Assembly (NCBI RefSeq): GCF_051859345.1
Contig: NZ_JBHYFV010000010.1
Coordinates: forward strand, 1 to 64,000
DNA: 64,000 bases
Reading direction: 5' to 3'
Source: Marivita sp051859345
GTDB taxonomy: Bacteria > Pseudomonadota > Alphaproteobacteria > Rhodobacterales > Rhodobacteraceae
The notes under the pieces were generated by a model. The model worked only from the letters and a program-made list of their open reading frames with translations. It did not search any database and was not told the DNA's origin. This document shows positions 54,113 to 63,292 of this stretch, piece after piece; position 1 is the first letter of the stretch, and each line of letters opens with the position of its first letter. The position numbers were made by a program, and so were the translations under genes.

Positions 54113-56776
54113 GTGAACGCGAATAAATCACCCGTCACACCCATGATGGCGCAATATCTGGAAATCAAATCCCAGTATGCGGATGCTTTATTGTTCTACC
54201 GAATGGGCGATTTTTACGAATTGTTCTTCGATGATGCTGCAGCTGCAGCAGAGGCGTTGGACATCGCGCTCACCAAGCGCGGCAAACATGATGGTGACGA
54301 CATTCCGATGTGCGGCGTCCCGGTTCATGCTGCCGAAGGATACCTACTGACCCTGATCCGCAAAGGGTTTCGCGTCGCTGTTTGCGAACAGATGGAAAGC
54401 CCGGCTGAAGCGAAAAAGCGCGGGTCCAAGTCGGTCGTCAAACGCGATGTCGTGCGATTGGTCACGCCCGGCACGCTGACCGAAGAAACACTGCTCGAGG
54501 CGCGACGCCATAACTTTTTGACGGCTTTGGCATGTGTCAGAGACGAATGGGCGCTGGCATGGACGGATATTTCCACTGGCGCTCTGCATGTGCTTCCCCT
54601 GTCCCTGGCGCGAATTGGCCCCGAGCTTGCACAGCTTGCGCCTGCGGAAATCCTGATGGCCGAAGGCACGGAGTCCAGCGTCTATTCCGTGCTCGAGGAT
54701 CTTGGGCTGGAGCCGACATGGCTCGGTAAATCCAGCTTTGATTCAACCGGCGCGCACACCCGTTTGACGCAGCAATTTGGCGTGGCGTCGCTTGATCCCT
54801 ATGGGCAGTTTTCACGACCGGAACTGTCGGCCCTGGGCGCGTTGATCGAATATCTTGATCTGACCCAAAAAGGCCGTCTGCCCCTTCTGCGCCCGCCGCA
54901 GCAGGAAAAGCTTGGCAATTCGATGCATATCGACGCCGCCACACGTCGGAACCTTGAACTGACACACAGCTTGAATGGCGGGCGCGCCGGATCGCTTTTG
55001 TCCGTGATTGATCGCACGGCAACCGCCAGTGGTGCGCGGCTTCTGGAGCGGCGTTTGTCCACGCCGTCCCGTGACTTGGATGTGATCCACAAACGGCAGG
55101 ACGCGATCACTTGGGCCATTTCCCAATCATCCATCGCCGGTGAGATACGCGATGCGCTAAAGCGTGTACCTGATCTGGATCGCGCCCTGTCACGCCTTGG
55201 CCTTGACCGGGGTGGACCACGCGACATGGCTGGAATCCGGAACGCCTTGGCCCAGGCAGAGGCGATTTCAGGTGTATTAGAGCCACATTCACTTCCCCTA
55301 TTCCTGCAAATAGCTGTCGAAGCTTGCAAAGGGCACGAGTCCCTGGTGGCGCTTCTTGACGATGCTTTGGTGGCTGAACCGCCGCTTCTTGCGCGCGATG
55401 GGGGATTTATCGCACCGGGCTACGACGCCGAACTCGATGAAGCCCGCAAGCTTCGGGACGAAGGGCGCGGCGTGATTGCCGGGTTGCAGGCGCAATATTC
55501 TGAAATGGCCGGTGTTTCGTCACTCAAGATCAAGCACAACAATGTTCTGGGTTACTTCATCGAAACCACATCGACTCATGCCCAGAAAATGATGGCGCCG
55601 CCCCTGAACGAAACCTTCATTCATCGCCAGACCACCGCCAACCAGATCCGCTTTACCACCGTGGAGCTGTCTGAACTGGAACGGCGGATCATGAATGCAG
55701 GGTCAGAGGCGATTGAGATTGAAAAGCGTCTCTATGACGGCCTAAGGCGATCCATTCTCGATCAACAACCCGCATTGAACGCCCTTGCAACTGGTCTGGC
55801 GGAACTGGATCTTGCAACCGCTCTGGCCGATCTCGCAACCGACCTGGATTGGTGCCGCCCCACCGTTGATGACAGCCGTACATTCGAGATCGAATCGGGA
55901 CGTCATCCCGTTGTCGAGAAGTCGCTGAAGACCCAGGGTGACACGGGATTCGTCGCAAATGATTGCCAATTGTCCGCCGAAGGCGACAGCGCGTCCATCA
56001 CGCTTCTGACCGGTCCGAACATGGCTGGTAAATCTACCTACCTTCGGCAAAACGCTCTGATCGCGCTGCTGGTCCAAATCGGTTCTTATGTTCCTGCGAA
56101 ATCAGCGCATATCGGCCTTGTCAGCCAGATCTTCAGCCGTGTCGGCGCGTCCGACGATCTGGCGCGGGGACGGTCCACATTCATGGTGGAAATGGTTGAA
56201 ACCGCCGCAATCCTGAACCAGGCAGACGAACGGGCGCTGGTCATTCTGGATGAAATCGGGCGCGGAACAGCCACCTATGACGGTTTGTCGATTGCCTGGG
56301 CGACGTTGGAACATCTGCAATCCGCAAACAGGGTGCGTGCGCTCTTTGCGACGCATTACCATGAACTCACCGCGCTTGCCGCGACCTTGGAGGGCGTCAA
56401 GAACGCGACTGTGGCCGTGCGCGAGTGGGAAGGCGAAGTGATTTTCCTGCACGAAGTCCGCGATGGCGCGGCAGACCGTTCTTACGGAGTTCAGGTGGCA
56501 CAACTTGCGGGACTGCCCCCAGCCGTCATAACGCGGGCCCGGTCAGTTCTGGATGCATTGGAGAAAGGGGAACGTGAAAAGACGTCGCCCAAAGCCCTGA
56601 TTGACGATCTTCCGCTGTTTTCGGCAGTGGCCCGTACGCCCCAACCGACCAAGCCCGCAGGCGAAAACAGGATCGAGGCACAGATCAACGATCTGCACCC
56701 CGATGAAATGACGCCTATGGAGGCGCTACAGGCTCTGTACCACCTGAAAACGCTGGTTCAGGGCGACGGCAGTTAA
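54113..56776 (+). CDS. mutS: DNA mismatch repair protein MutS
   Basis: 887 residues. Mismatch-binding motif with the Phe-x-Glu (LLFYRMGDFYELFFDDA), clamp and core regions, then the ATPase: Walker A LLTGPNMAGKSTYLRQ, Walker B LVILDEIGRGTATYDG, ATHYHELTAL. The GTG at 54113 (VNANKSPVTPMMAQYLEIK) is six bases after GAGGGG and is preferred over an ATG at 54083 that lacks a ribosome site. Its end overlaps grpE by 4 bases (convergent). Confidence 0.96.
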   Translation: MNANKSPVTPMMAQYLEIKSQYADALLFYRMGDFYELFFDDAAAAAEALDIALTKRGKHDGDDIPMCGVPVHAAEGYLLTLIRKGFRVAVCEQMESPAEAKKRGSKSVVKRDVVRLVTPGTLTEETLLEARRHNFLTALACVRDEWALAWTDISTGALHVLPLSLARIGPELAQLAPAEILMAEGTESSVYSVLEDLGLEPTWLGKSSFDSTGAHTRLTQQFGVASLDPYGQFSRPELSALGALIEYLDLTQKGRLPLLRPPQQEKLGNSMHIDAATRRNLELTHSLNGGRAGSLLSVIDRTATASGARLLERRLSTPSRDLDVIHKRQDAITWAISQSSIAGEIRDALKRVPDLDRALSRLGLDRGGPRDMAGIRNALAQAEAISGVLEPHSLPLFLQIAVEACKGHESLVALLDDALVAEPPLLARDGGFIAPGYDAELDEARKLRDEGRGVIAGLQAQYSEMAGVSSLKIKHNNVLGYFIETTSTHAQKMMAPPLNETFIHRQTTANQIRFTTVELSELERRIMNAGSEAIEIEKRLYDGLRRSILDQQPALNALATGLAELDLATALADLATDLDWCRPTVDDSRTFEIESGRHPVVEKSLKTQGDTGFVANDCQLSAEGDSASITLLTGPNMAGKSTYLRQNALIALLVQIGSYVPAKSAHIGLVSQIFSRVGASDDLARGRSTFMVEMVETAAILNQADERALVILDEIGRGTATYDGLSIAWATLEHLQSANRVRALFATHYHELTALAATLEGVKNATVAVREWEGEVIFLHEVRDGAADRSYGVQVAQLAGLPPAVITRARSVLDALEKGEREKTSPKALIDDLPLFSAVARTPQPTKPAGENRIEAQINDLHPDEMTPMEALQALYHLKTLVQGDGS

Positions 56777-57339
56777 GATTTTGGCGTCGAACTCACGCCA
56801 ACCTGCGCCGGACGCAGAAGACGGTCATACAGCATGAACCCTTCGGTTGAGACCTGAATGATGTCGCCAGCCTTGGTTCCCGGAACCGGCGCTTCAAACA
56901 TTGCCTCGTGCTGCTGCGGGTCGAACTTGTCCCCGACTTCTGGCTTGATCGCCTGCATCCCGTGTTTGCTGAACACGTTAAGCAATTCACGCAGGGTCAA
57001 CTCAACACCCTCGATCAGCGCAGCTGACGCCTCCCGCTGGTCTTCGGATATTGCATCCAAAGCGCGGTGAAGGTTGTCATACACCGGAAGCAAATCCCGT
57101 GCCAAACGTGACCCGCCATACTGTTGTGCCTCGCGACGATCCTTGTCGGACCGCTTGCGCGCGTTCTCGGCATCAGCCAACGCCCGCATGAATTTATCTT
57201 TCAGATCATCCCGCTCGGCGCGCAGGCTGTCCAGGTCAGCATCTTCATCGCTGATCTCTTCTTCAAGCGCTTCGTTTTCCTCTGCCTCAGCCTCAGCCAG
57301 GCTGTCGAGAAAATCTTTTGTGTGATCCGTTTCCGCCAT
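56773..57339 (-). CDS. grpE: Nucleotide exchange factor GrpE
   Basis: 188 residues: long acidic N-terminal helix (EAEAEENEALEEEISDEDADLDSLRAERDDLKDKFMRALADAEN), then a four-helix bundle and a beta-wing (VGDKFDPQQHEAMFEAPVPG). Releases ADP from DnaK. The ATG at 57339 is 4 bases after the hrcA stop and has AAGGG. Cotranscribed with hrcA. Confidence 0.95.
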   Translation of the reverse strand: MAETDHTKDFLDSLAEAEAEENEALEEEISDEDADLDSLRAERDDLKDKFMRALADAENARKRSDKDRREAQQYGGSRLARDLLPVYDNLHRALDAISEDQREASAALIEGVELTLRELLNVFSKHGMQAIKPEVGDKFDPQQHEAMFEAPVPGTKAGDIIQVSTEGFMLYDRLLRPAQVGVSSTPKS

Positions 57340-57343
57340 CTCG

Positions 57344-58414
57344 TTACCCTTGGTTGCGGTCGCCGAGAAGTTTCCCGACGAGCTGCGCTGTGTAGTCGAC
57401 AATCGGTACGATCCGTCCGTAGTTGAGCCGCGTCGGCCCAATAACACCAACCGCACCGATAATTTTACGATCAGCGTTCATATATGGAGACACAACCAAA
57501 GAGGAACCCGAAAGTGAGAAAAGTTTGTTCTCGGACCCGATAAAAATGCGCACACCGTCGCCTTGTTCCGTCAGTTCCAGAAATTCTGCGATATCGCGCT
57601 TGCGTTCAAGATCGTCGAACAGTTCCCGGATGCGATCCAGCTCCTCTGCATGGGCATCCTCGGCCAAAAGGTTGGCACGACCACGCACAATCAGACGCTC
57701 TGTATGGTTGCCGTCCCCATCCCACATCGCAAGACCCTGTTCAACCAGGGTCGCCGCCAGTGCGTTCAGTTCCCTCCGCTTACGCGCGATGTCGTCTTTG
57801 ATCGTAAGGCGCAGATCGGACAGGGTTTTTCCCTCGACCAGCGCATTAAGGAAATTCGCTGCTTCCCTCATCGAACTGGGCGTTTGGCCCGCCGGGGGCG
57901 TGAACAGGCGATTCTCGACATGTCCATCCGCAAAGACCAGCACGACCAGCGCCTGATCTCCGCCAACCGGAACAAATTCGATATGCTTGATTGCCGCTTC
58001 GTGCTTTGGCGTCAACACAAGGGACGCGCCCTGCGTTACGCCTGACAGCGCAGATCCGACACGATCAAGAATGGTACCCACGTCCTGACTGTTACTGGTC
58101 ACCGTGGCGTCGATCTTTTGTCGATCATCCACATCCAGATCACGGACTTCCAGCAACCCGTCAACAAACATGCGCAGGCCCAACTGTGTCGGAACACGCC
58201 CCGCACTGATATGTGGGCTGTCCAGCAAACCCAGAAATTCCAGATCCTGCATCACATTGCGAATGGTCGCTGCCGACACCTTTTCCTCAAGTGTCCGAGT
58301 CAGCGTCCGCGAACCAACAGGCTCTCCGCTTGTCAGGTAGCCTTCGACCACCTTGCGAAACACCTCTCGCGAGCGGTCATTCATTTCATCCAGTAGTTTT
58401 GATCCGTCGCTCAA
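57344..58414 (-). CDS. hrcA: Heat-inducible transcription repressor HrcA
   Basis: 356 residues. Winged-helix N-terminus (LLDEMNDRSREVFRKVVEGYLTSGEPVGSRTL, VSAATIRNVMQDLEFLGLLDSPHISAGRVPT) then a GAF-like region and FIGSENKLFSLSGSSLVVSPY, all HrcA-typical. It starts with TTG, seven bases after GAGG. HrcA binds CIRCE repeats upstream of groESL or dnaK. No CIRCE repeat is seen in the 106-base gap upstream of hrcA itself. Operon hrcA-grpE. Confidence 0.95.
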   Translation of the reverse strand: MSDGSKLLDEMNDRSREVFRKVVEGYLTSGEPVGSRTLTRTLEEKVSAATIRNVMQDLEFLGLLDSPHISAGRVPTQLGLRMFVDGLLEVRDLDVDDRQKIDATVTSNSQDVGTILDRVGSALSGVTQGASLVLTPKHEAAIKHIEFVPVGGDQALVVLVFADGHVENRLFTPPAGQTPSSMREAANFLNALVEGKTLSDLRLTIKDDIARKRRELNALAATLVEQGLAMWDGDGNHTERLIVRGRANLLAEDAHAEELDRIRELFDDLERKRDIAEFLELTEQGDGVRIFIGSENKLFSLSGSSLVVSPYMNADRKIIGAVGVIGPTRLNYGRIVPIVDYTAQLVGKLLGDRNQG

Positions 58415-58520
58415 TCGTTAACCTCGTTTGACTGGTGACAGCCCTGCGTATGACAGACTATTGGGTTGCGAAACCAGAAGGCCTGCCTGTATCCGTACAC
58501 GGTAATCAAAGGGACATACC

Positions 58521-59234
58521 ATGCGACCGTCAGGACGGAAATTAAGCGAAATGCGCGCGGTTTCAATCGAAACCGGGATTAGCAAACATGCAGAAGGGTC
58601 CTGTATGATCCGCATGGGTGACACACATGTGCTGTGCACCGCCACCATAGAAGACCGCGTTCCTCCATTTATCAAGGGGTCAGGTCTTGGTTGGGTCACT
58701 GCGGAATACGGTATGCTGCCCCGATCCACAACAAGCCGGATGCGCCGCGAAAGCACGGCCGGCAAACAAGGAGGCCGCACTGTCGAGATCCAGCGCCTGA
58801 TCGGACGTAGCCTGCGCGCTGGCGTTGATCGTGTGGCGCTTGGCGAACGACAGATCACAATCGACTGCGACGTGATTCAGGCGGATGGCGGCACCCGCTG
58901 CGCGTCGATCACGGGGGGCTGGCTGGCGCTGCGGCTTGCCGTGAATAAGCTGATGAAAGCGGGTGATGTTAAAACCGATCCCCTTATTTCACCAGTGGCA
59001 GCAGTCAGCTGTGGCATTTACGCAGGTCAGGCCGTGCTCGATCTGGATTACCCCGAAGACAGCGAAGCCGGCGTTGACGGAAATTTCATCCTGCGTGGTG
59101 ACGGTCAGTTGATCGAGGTGCAGATGTCTGCCGAAGGCGCGACATTCTCGCGCGTTCAAATGGCCCAACTTCTGGATCTTGCCGATGCCGGCGTTCAGGA
59201 ACTGGTCGCATTGCAGCTCAAGGCCGCAGGATGA
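58521..59234 (+). CDS. rph: Ribonuclease PH
   Basis: 237 residues, phosphorolytic 3'-5' exonuclease for tRNA 3' trimming. MRPSGRKLSEMRAVSIETGISKHAEGSC, GWVTAEYGMLPRSTTSRMRRE, GRSLRAGVDR and SITGGWLALRLA are diagnostic. Ribosome site AAAGGGA. First gene of rph-rdgB-hemW and divergent from hrcA. Confidence 0.97.
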   Translation: MRPSGRKLSEMRAVSIETGISKHAEGSCMIRMGDTHVLCTATIEDRVPPFIKGSGLGWVTAEYGMLPRSTTSRMRRESTAGKQGGRTVEIQRLIGRSLRAGVDRVALGERQITIDCDVIQADGGTRCASITGGWLALRLAVNKLMKAGDVKTDPLISPVAAVSCGIYAGQAVLDLDYPEDSEAGVDGNFILRGDGQLIEVQMSAEGATFSRVQMAQLLDLADAGVQELVALQLKAAG

Positions 59235-59842
59235 CACGCAAATTCGAAGGGAAACGGCTTCTCGTGGCAACCCACAACCAGGGGAAACTGGACGAGATTG
59301 CAGACCTTTTGAAAGATTACAGCATCTCGGTCGTTGGCGCGGCCGAGATGAACTTGCCAGAACCAAAAGAAGACGGAACGACTTTTGTCGAAAACGCCCG
59401 GTTGAAAGCCCACGCCGCTGCCAAGGCAACCGGCCTGCCCGCCCTGTCCGACGACAGCGGACTCGAGATTGACGCGTTGGACGGTGCGCCCGGCGTCTAC
59501 ACGGCGGATTGGGCCGAAACAGAGACAGGACGTGACTTCACCATGGCAATGGAAAAGGCCCACAAAGCCATCCTTCAATCGGAAACACCACCGCCCTGGT
59601 CGGGGCGGTTCTGCTGCACTCTGGTCCTCGCCTGGCCCGATGGCCATGACGAAGTGTTCCCCGGCACCATGAGTGGCCAAATTGTCTGGCCGATGCGCGG
59701 CGATCAGGGTCATGGGTACGATCCAGTATTTCTACCGGACGGATACGACATCACTTTCGGTGAAATGGACCGTTGGGAAAAGAACAAGATCAGCCATCGT
59801 GCAGATGCTTTCAGAAAATTCGTGGCGGGGTGCTTTGCCTGA
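59231..59842 (+). CDS. rdgB: Non-canonical purine NTP pyrophosphatase RdgB
   Basis: 203 residues, Ham1/RdgB family: LLVATHNQGKLDEIADLL, FVENARLKAHAAAKATGLPALSDDSGLEIDALDGAPGVYTADWA and EKNKISHRADAFRKF. Hydrolyses dITP/XTP to keep them from DNA. ATG overlaps the rph stop by 4 bases. Confidence 0.96.
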   Translation: MTRKFEGKRLLVATHNQGKLDEIADLLKDYSISVVGAAEMNLPEPKEDGTTFVENARLKAHAAAKATGLPALSDDSGLEIDALDGAPGVYTADWAETETGRDFTMAMEKAHKAILQSETPPPWSGRFCCTLVLAWPDGHDEVFPGTMSGQIVWPMRGDQGHGYDPVFLPDGYDITFGEMDRWEKNKISHRADAFRKFVAGCFA

Positions 59843-60980
59843 ACTTTGGCAAGACCGTGGTTTTGGCCTTTATGTACACTGGCCTTTTTGCGCAGCGAAA
59901 TGCCCGTATTGCGACTTCAACAGCCATGTTAGAGCCGAAATTGATCAGTCGATCTGGGCAGACGCCCTTGCATCGGAAATCCGGCGCACCGGGGTAGAAA
60001 CCGGGCCCCGTGTCCTGACTTCGATCTTCTTTGGCGGCGGAACGCCCAGCCTGATGGAGCCCTCCACAGTCGCGACAATCCTGGCGGCGGCACGCGATGT
60101 CTGGAGCTTTGCCAACGATATCGAAATCACACTCGAAGCCAACCCGACTTCTGTCGAAGCACACCGCTTTGAAGGATACGCCAAGCACGGTGTCAACCGC
60201 GTGTCCTTGGGTGTTCAGGCTCTGAATAACCCGGATCTACGAAAACTCGGCCGTTTGCATACCGTGGAAGAAGCCCAAAATGCGTTTTTAATTGCCCGAG
60301 ACTTTTTCGACCGGGTGAGTTTTGATCTGATCTATGCACGACAGGATCAAACTCTTGAAGATTGGCATAAAGAACTCAGCGTCGCTCTTGAGATGGCAGT
60401 CGATCACTTGTCACTTTACCAACTGACCATCGAGGAAGGCACAGCCTTCTGGGATCGCGCGCAGCGAGGCTTGCTGAAGGGTCTGCCGACTGATGATCTT
60501 GGCGCGGATTTGTATGATCTGACACAAGAGCTTTGCGAAAATTCCGACCTGCAGGCTTACGAAGTTTCCAATCACGCAAGACCTGGCGCAGAATCCATGC
60601 ACAATTTGCTTTATTGGCGCGGCGGGGATTATGCAGGCATTGGGCCCGGCGCCCATGGTCGGTTGACGATCGAAGGACAAAGAACGGCAATCGCCTGCTG
60701 GAAACAACCCGAAGCCTGGCTCAATGCTGCGTCACACGGAAATGGGATAAAGACCGCAAATTCACTTTCGCCTCTAGATATTGCGGATGAACGCCTCATC
60801 ATGGGTCTGAGGCTATCCGAAGGCCTAAATGTGGAAGACGTGGCGCCCCAAATTGATTGGCCGCGCCTTGAACGGCTTCTAAATGACGGTTTCATCTGGC
60901 AGAAAGACAATCGCATTGGGGCGACAAAGGCAGGTCGCCCGGTATTGAATTATCTCATTTCGCAATTGGCGGCAGTCTAG
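59835..60980 (+). CDS. hemW: Radical SAM haem chaperone HemW
   Basis: About 381 residues, the former HemN-like coproporphyrinogen oxidase now considered a haem chaperone. The 4Fe-4S motif CxxxCxxC is in HWPFCAAKCPYCDFNSH, followed by IFFGGGTPSLM. The start is uncertain: TTG at 59835 (LPELWQDRGFGLY, after GGGG) overlaps rdgB; ATG at 59805 adds 10 residues without a ribosome site. Ends one base from convergent parB. Confidence 0.92.
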   Translation: MPELWQDRGFGLYVHWPFCAAKCPYCDFNSHVRAEIDQSIWADALASEIRRTGVETGPRVLTSIFFGGGTPSLMEPSTVATILAAARDVWSFANDIEITLEANPTSVEAHRFEGYAKHGVNRVSLGVQALNNPDLRKLGRLHTVEEAQNAFLIARDFFDRVSFDLIYARQDQTLEDWHKELSVALEMAVDHLSLYQLTIEEGTAFWDRAQRGLLKGLPTDDLGADLYDLTQELCENSDLQAYEVSNHARPGAESMHNLLYWRGGDYAGIGPGAHGRLTIEGQRTAIACWKQPEAWLNAASHGNGIKTANSLSPLDIADERLIMGLRLSEGLNVEDVAPQIDWPRLERLLNDGFIWQKDNRIGATKAGRPVLNYLISQLAAV

Positions 60981-60981
60981 T

Positions 60982-61890
60982 CTAACTGCTTGCGCTCAGA
61001 ACCATGCAAAGCGCGTCAAGATCTTCAAGCGTATCATAGGTGATCGTCAGCGCCCCGGATTCCTTGCCCGCATGATGATTGATCGACACCTTCATCCCCA
61101 ATGCAGCCGAAAGATCAGCCTCCAACGCCTTGGTGTCCGCATCCTTGGCCGAATCGTTCGATTTGGCAGGAGCCTTAGTCTTGGGCTTTGCATCGGGACT
61201 TAGCGCTTCTTTAACCATCCTTTCGGCGTCTCGGACGGAAAGTCCGCGGCGAACGATGTCTCCGGCAAGCAAAACAGGGTCTGGGGCCGTGACTAGCGCT
61301 CGGGCATGTCCTGCAGACAACTTGCCGTCTGTTACCGCCTTTTTAACCACATCTGGCAAATTCAGAAGGCGCAGCATGTTCGCGATATGACTACGGCTCT
61401 TGCCCAGCGCTTGTGCCAGTTTCTCTTGGGTATGGCCAAAACGCGTCATCAACTGGTCATAGCCCGTCGCCTCTTCGATCGCATTCAGATCAGCGCGCTG
61501 GATGTTTTCGATGATTGCGATTTCCAGAACGTCTTCGTCAGAGAATTCGCGTACGACGACCGGCACCTCATGCACCCCCGCCGCTTGCGCAGCCCTCCAG
61601 CGGCGCTCGCCAGCAACAATTTCGTACTCGCTTTCTGAAGTTCCTCGCTGACGCACGATAAGGGGCTGAATAACACCTTTGCTGCGGATGGAATTGGCCA
61701 GGTCCTCAAGCGCACTGACGTCGAACTGGCGTCGAGGCTGATTTGGATTGGGGAAAAGTTTATCTATCGGCAGCGTACGCGCCGGCCGTTGTGCAGAGGG
61801 CGCGCTGGTCTCAACCCCAGGCTCAATATCTGCCATCAACGCAGATAAACCGCGCCCAAGACCTCTCCGCTGCTCTTTTTTGTCGGACAT
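60982..61890 (-). CDS. parB: Chromosome-partitioning protein ParB
   Basis: 302 residues. Begins KKEQRRGLGRGLSALMAD. The CTP-binding/clamp region is IIENIQRADLNAIEEATGYDQLM and YEIVAGERRWRAAQAAG; helix-turn-helix LAQALGKSRSHIANMLRLLNLP binds parS; C-terminal dimerisation domain. Linker around residue 230 is rich in Lys/Ala. 9 bases after parA; operon parA-parB, leftward. Confidence 0.97.
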   Translation of the reverse strand: MSDKKEQRRGLGRGLSALMADIEPGVETSAPSAQRPARTLPIDKLFPNPNQPRRQFDVSALEDLANSIRSKGVIQPLIVRQRGTSESEYEIVAGERRWRAAQAAGVHEVPVVVREFSDEDVLEIAIIENIQRADLNAIEEATGYDQLMTRFGHTQEKLAQALGKSRSHIANMLRLLNLPDVVKKAVTDGKLSAGHARALVTAPDPVLLAGDIVRRGLSVRDAERMVKEALSPDAKPKTKAPAKSNDSAKDADTKALEADLSAALGMKVSINHHAGKESGALTITYDTLEDLDALCMVLSASS

Positions 61891-61899
61891 GATAAATCC

Positions 61900-62712
61900 C
61901 TACGCTGCGTTCATTGTTTCATTTTTGCCCAGAAACTCCCGCGCCAATGCACGATAAGCGATGGCCCCTTTGGAATTTGTATCATATTCGAGAACCGGCA
62001 TCGCATATGACGGTGCCTCACTCACCCGGACATTGCGGGGAATGACTGTCTTGAACACGAGATCACCAAGATTGTCGCGGGCATCTGTCTCAACTTGCTG
62101 GGACAGATTATTTCGCGAGTCATACATTGTCAGAACAACACCTTCGATCCGCAGTTTTGGATTTGCCGACTGGCGCACTTCGCGAATGGTCAGCATCAAT
62201 TGACTGAGTCCTTCCAAAGCAAAAAACTCACTTTGCAGCGGCACAAGCACTGAATGCGCTGCGACCATCGCATTGACGGTCAGCAAGTTCAGGGATGGCG
62301 GGCAGTCGATCAGGATAAAATCAAATTCAAACTGATCCATGTCCGTTTGCCGCAAAGCATCATGAAGCAGATAGCTGCGTTTTTCGTTGGCAATCAATTC
62401 GATATCTGCAGAACTTAGGTCCGTCGTCGAAGGAACAAGACTCAGGTTTTCCTGATTGGTTTTGCAAATGATGTCGCTTAGTGGGAAGTCATCCAGCAAC
62501 AAATCATATGTGGTCGCACGACGATTTTCGGGCATGACGCCCAATCCCGTTGACGCATTTCCCTGTGGATCAAGGTCCACCACAAGAACATTCTGACCGA
62601 TTTCGGCCAAAGCGGAGGCGAAATTGATTGCGGTTGTGGTCTTACCTACTCCGCCCTTTTGGTTCGCAATTGCGATGATTTTTGGGCCAGCTGGGCGCGT
62701 CGGATCATACAC
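61900..62712 (-). CDS. parA: Chromosome-partitioning ATPase ParA (Soj)
   Basis: 270-residue Walker-type ATPase: deviant Walker A ANQKGGVGKTTTAINFASAL, switch region VVDLDPQGNASTG, FILIDCPPSLNLLT. ATP-ParA on the nucleoid moves the ParB-parS complex. The GTG at 62712 (VYDPTRPAGPKIIAIAN) lies 8 bases inside the rsmG end and has GGAGG 8 bases upstream; the earlier frame start at 62760 has no ribosome site. Confidence 0.96.
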   Translation of the reverse strand: MYDPTRPAGPKIIAIANQKGGVGKTTTAINFASALAEIGQNVLVVDLDPQGNASTGLGVMPENRRATTYDLLLDDFPLSDIICKTNQENLSLVPSTTDLSSADIELIANEKRSYLLHDALRQTDMDQFEFDFILIDCPPSLNLLTVNAMVAAHSVLVPLQSEFFALEGLSQLMLTIREVRQSANPKLRIEGVVLTMYDSRNNLSQQVETDARDNLGDLVFKTVIPRNVRVSEAPSYAMPVLEYDTNSKGAIAYRALAREFLGKNETMNAA

Positions 62713-63292
62713 GAGAGAGGCCTCCAATCTCAAGAATTGCAGCGTCTGGGCGTGTGGCACTTGTATGTGCTTCGCAAATGAATCGCCACTTCTTTTGTGC
62801 GTCCTCTACCTCATTTTGCCATGTCTCCCCTTTCAGAAACAGGGCGCGTCCTTCTGGGTTCATATGCTGCTCTACATATCCAAGCAGATGAGTTAACGAC
62901 GCCAGCGCCCTAGCGCTGACAACGTCGGCATTAAGGAAGTCAACGTCCTCGATTCTCGTTGCCAAAACCTTAAAAGGAACTTTTGTTTCACGTGAAACAG
63001 CCCGAAGGAACGTTGCTTTCCGCTGATCGCTTTCGACAAGGGTTACACTTACGCCCTTATCCGCAAGAACAATCGCGACGACAGCGCCGGGAAAACCTCC
63101 GCCAGACCCAAAATCCACCCAAGCCCTAGCATCTATCGGACAATGAGACGCAATCTGCAATGAATCTTCAAAATGCCGTCTTGCCGCGTCTTTCAACGAA
63201 GCAGAAGATACCAAGTTTATTTTGGGCGACCATTTCCTGAGCAGTTCAAGATATACCTCAAGCCGCGCCTTTGTTTCACGTGAAACATTCAT
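62705..63292 (-). CDS. rsmG: 16S rRNA (guanine-N7) methyltransferase RsmG
   Basis: 195 residues. SAM region WVDFGSGGGFPGAVVAIVLAD and VTLVESDQRKATFLRAVSRET are family motifs. It methylates G527 of 16S rRNA. Two copies of the parS sequence lie in the gene, giving the peptide VSRETK twice, at residues ~3-8 and ~99-104. The ATG overlaps mnmG stop by 4 bases; end overlaps parA. Confidence 0.96.
   Translation of the reverse strand: MNVSRETKARLEVYLELLRKWSPKINLVSSASLKDAARRHFEDSLQIASHCPIDARAWVDFGSGGGFPGAVVAIVLADKGVSVTLVESDQRKATFLRAVSRETKVPFKVLATRIEDVDFLNADVVSARALASLTHLLGYVEQHMNPEGRALFLKGETWQNEVEDAQKKWRFICEAHTSATRPDAAILEIGGLSRV
62984..62999. other. parS site 1, inside rsmG
   Basis: TGTTTCACGTGAAACA, a perfect 16-bp palindrome identical to the bacterial parS consensus. 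It lies within rsmG, about 270 bases from the parA start, and encodes VSRET in the rsmG frame. ParB loads here as a CTP-dependent clamp. Confidence 0.97.
63272..63287. other. parS site 2, at the start of rsmG
   Basis: Second perfect TGTTTCACGTGAAACA, 288 bases from the first in the same reading phase. It covers codons 2-7 of rsmG (NVSRET). Together the two sites form a short parS cluster in the parAB-rsmG-mnmG operon. Confidence 0.97.

Noticed and set aside
58415..58520. CIRCE element between hrcA and rph
   Set aside because: No TTAGCACTC-N9-GAGTGCTAA-like repeat seen on either strand.
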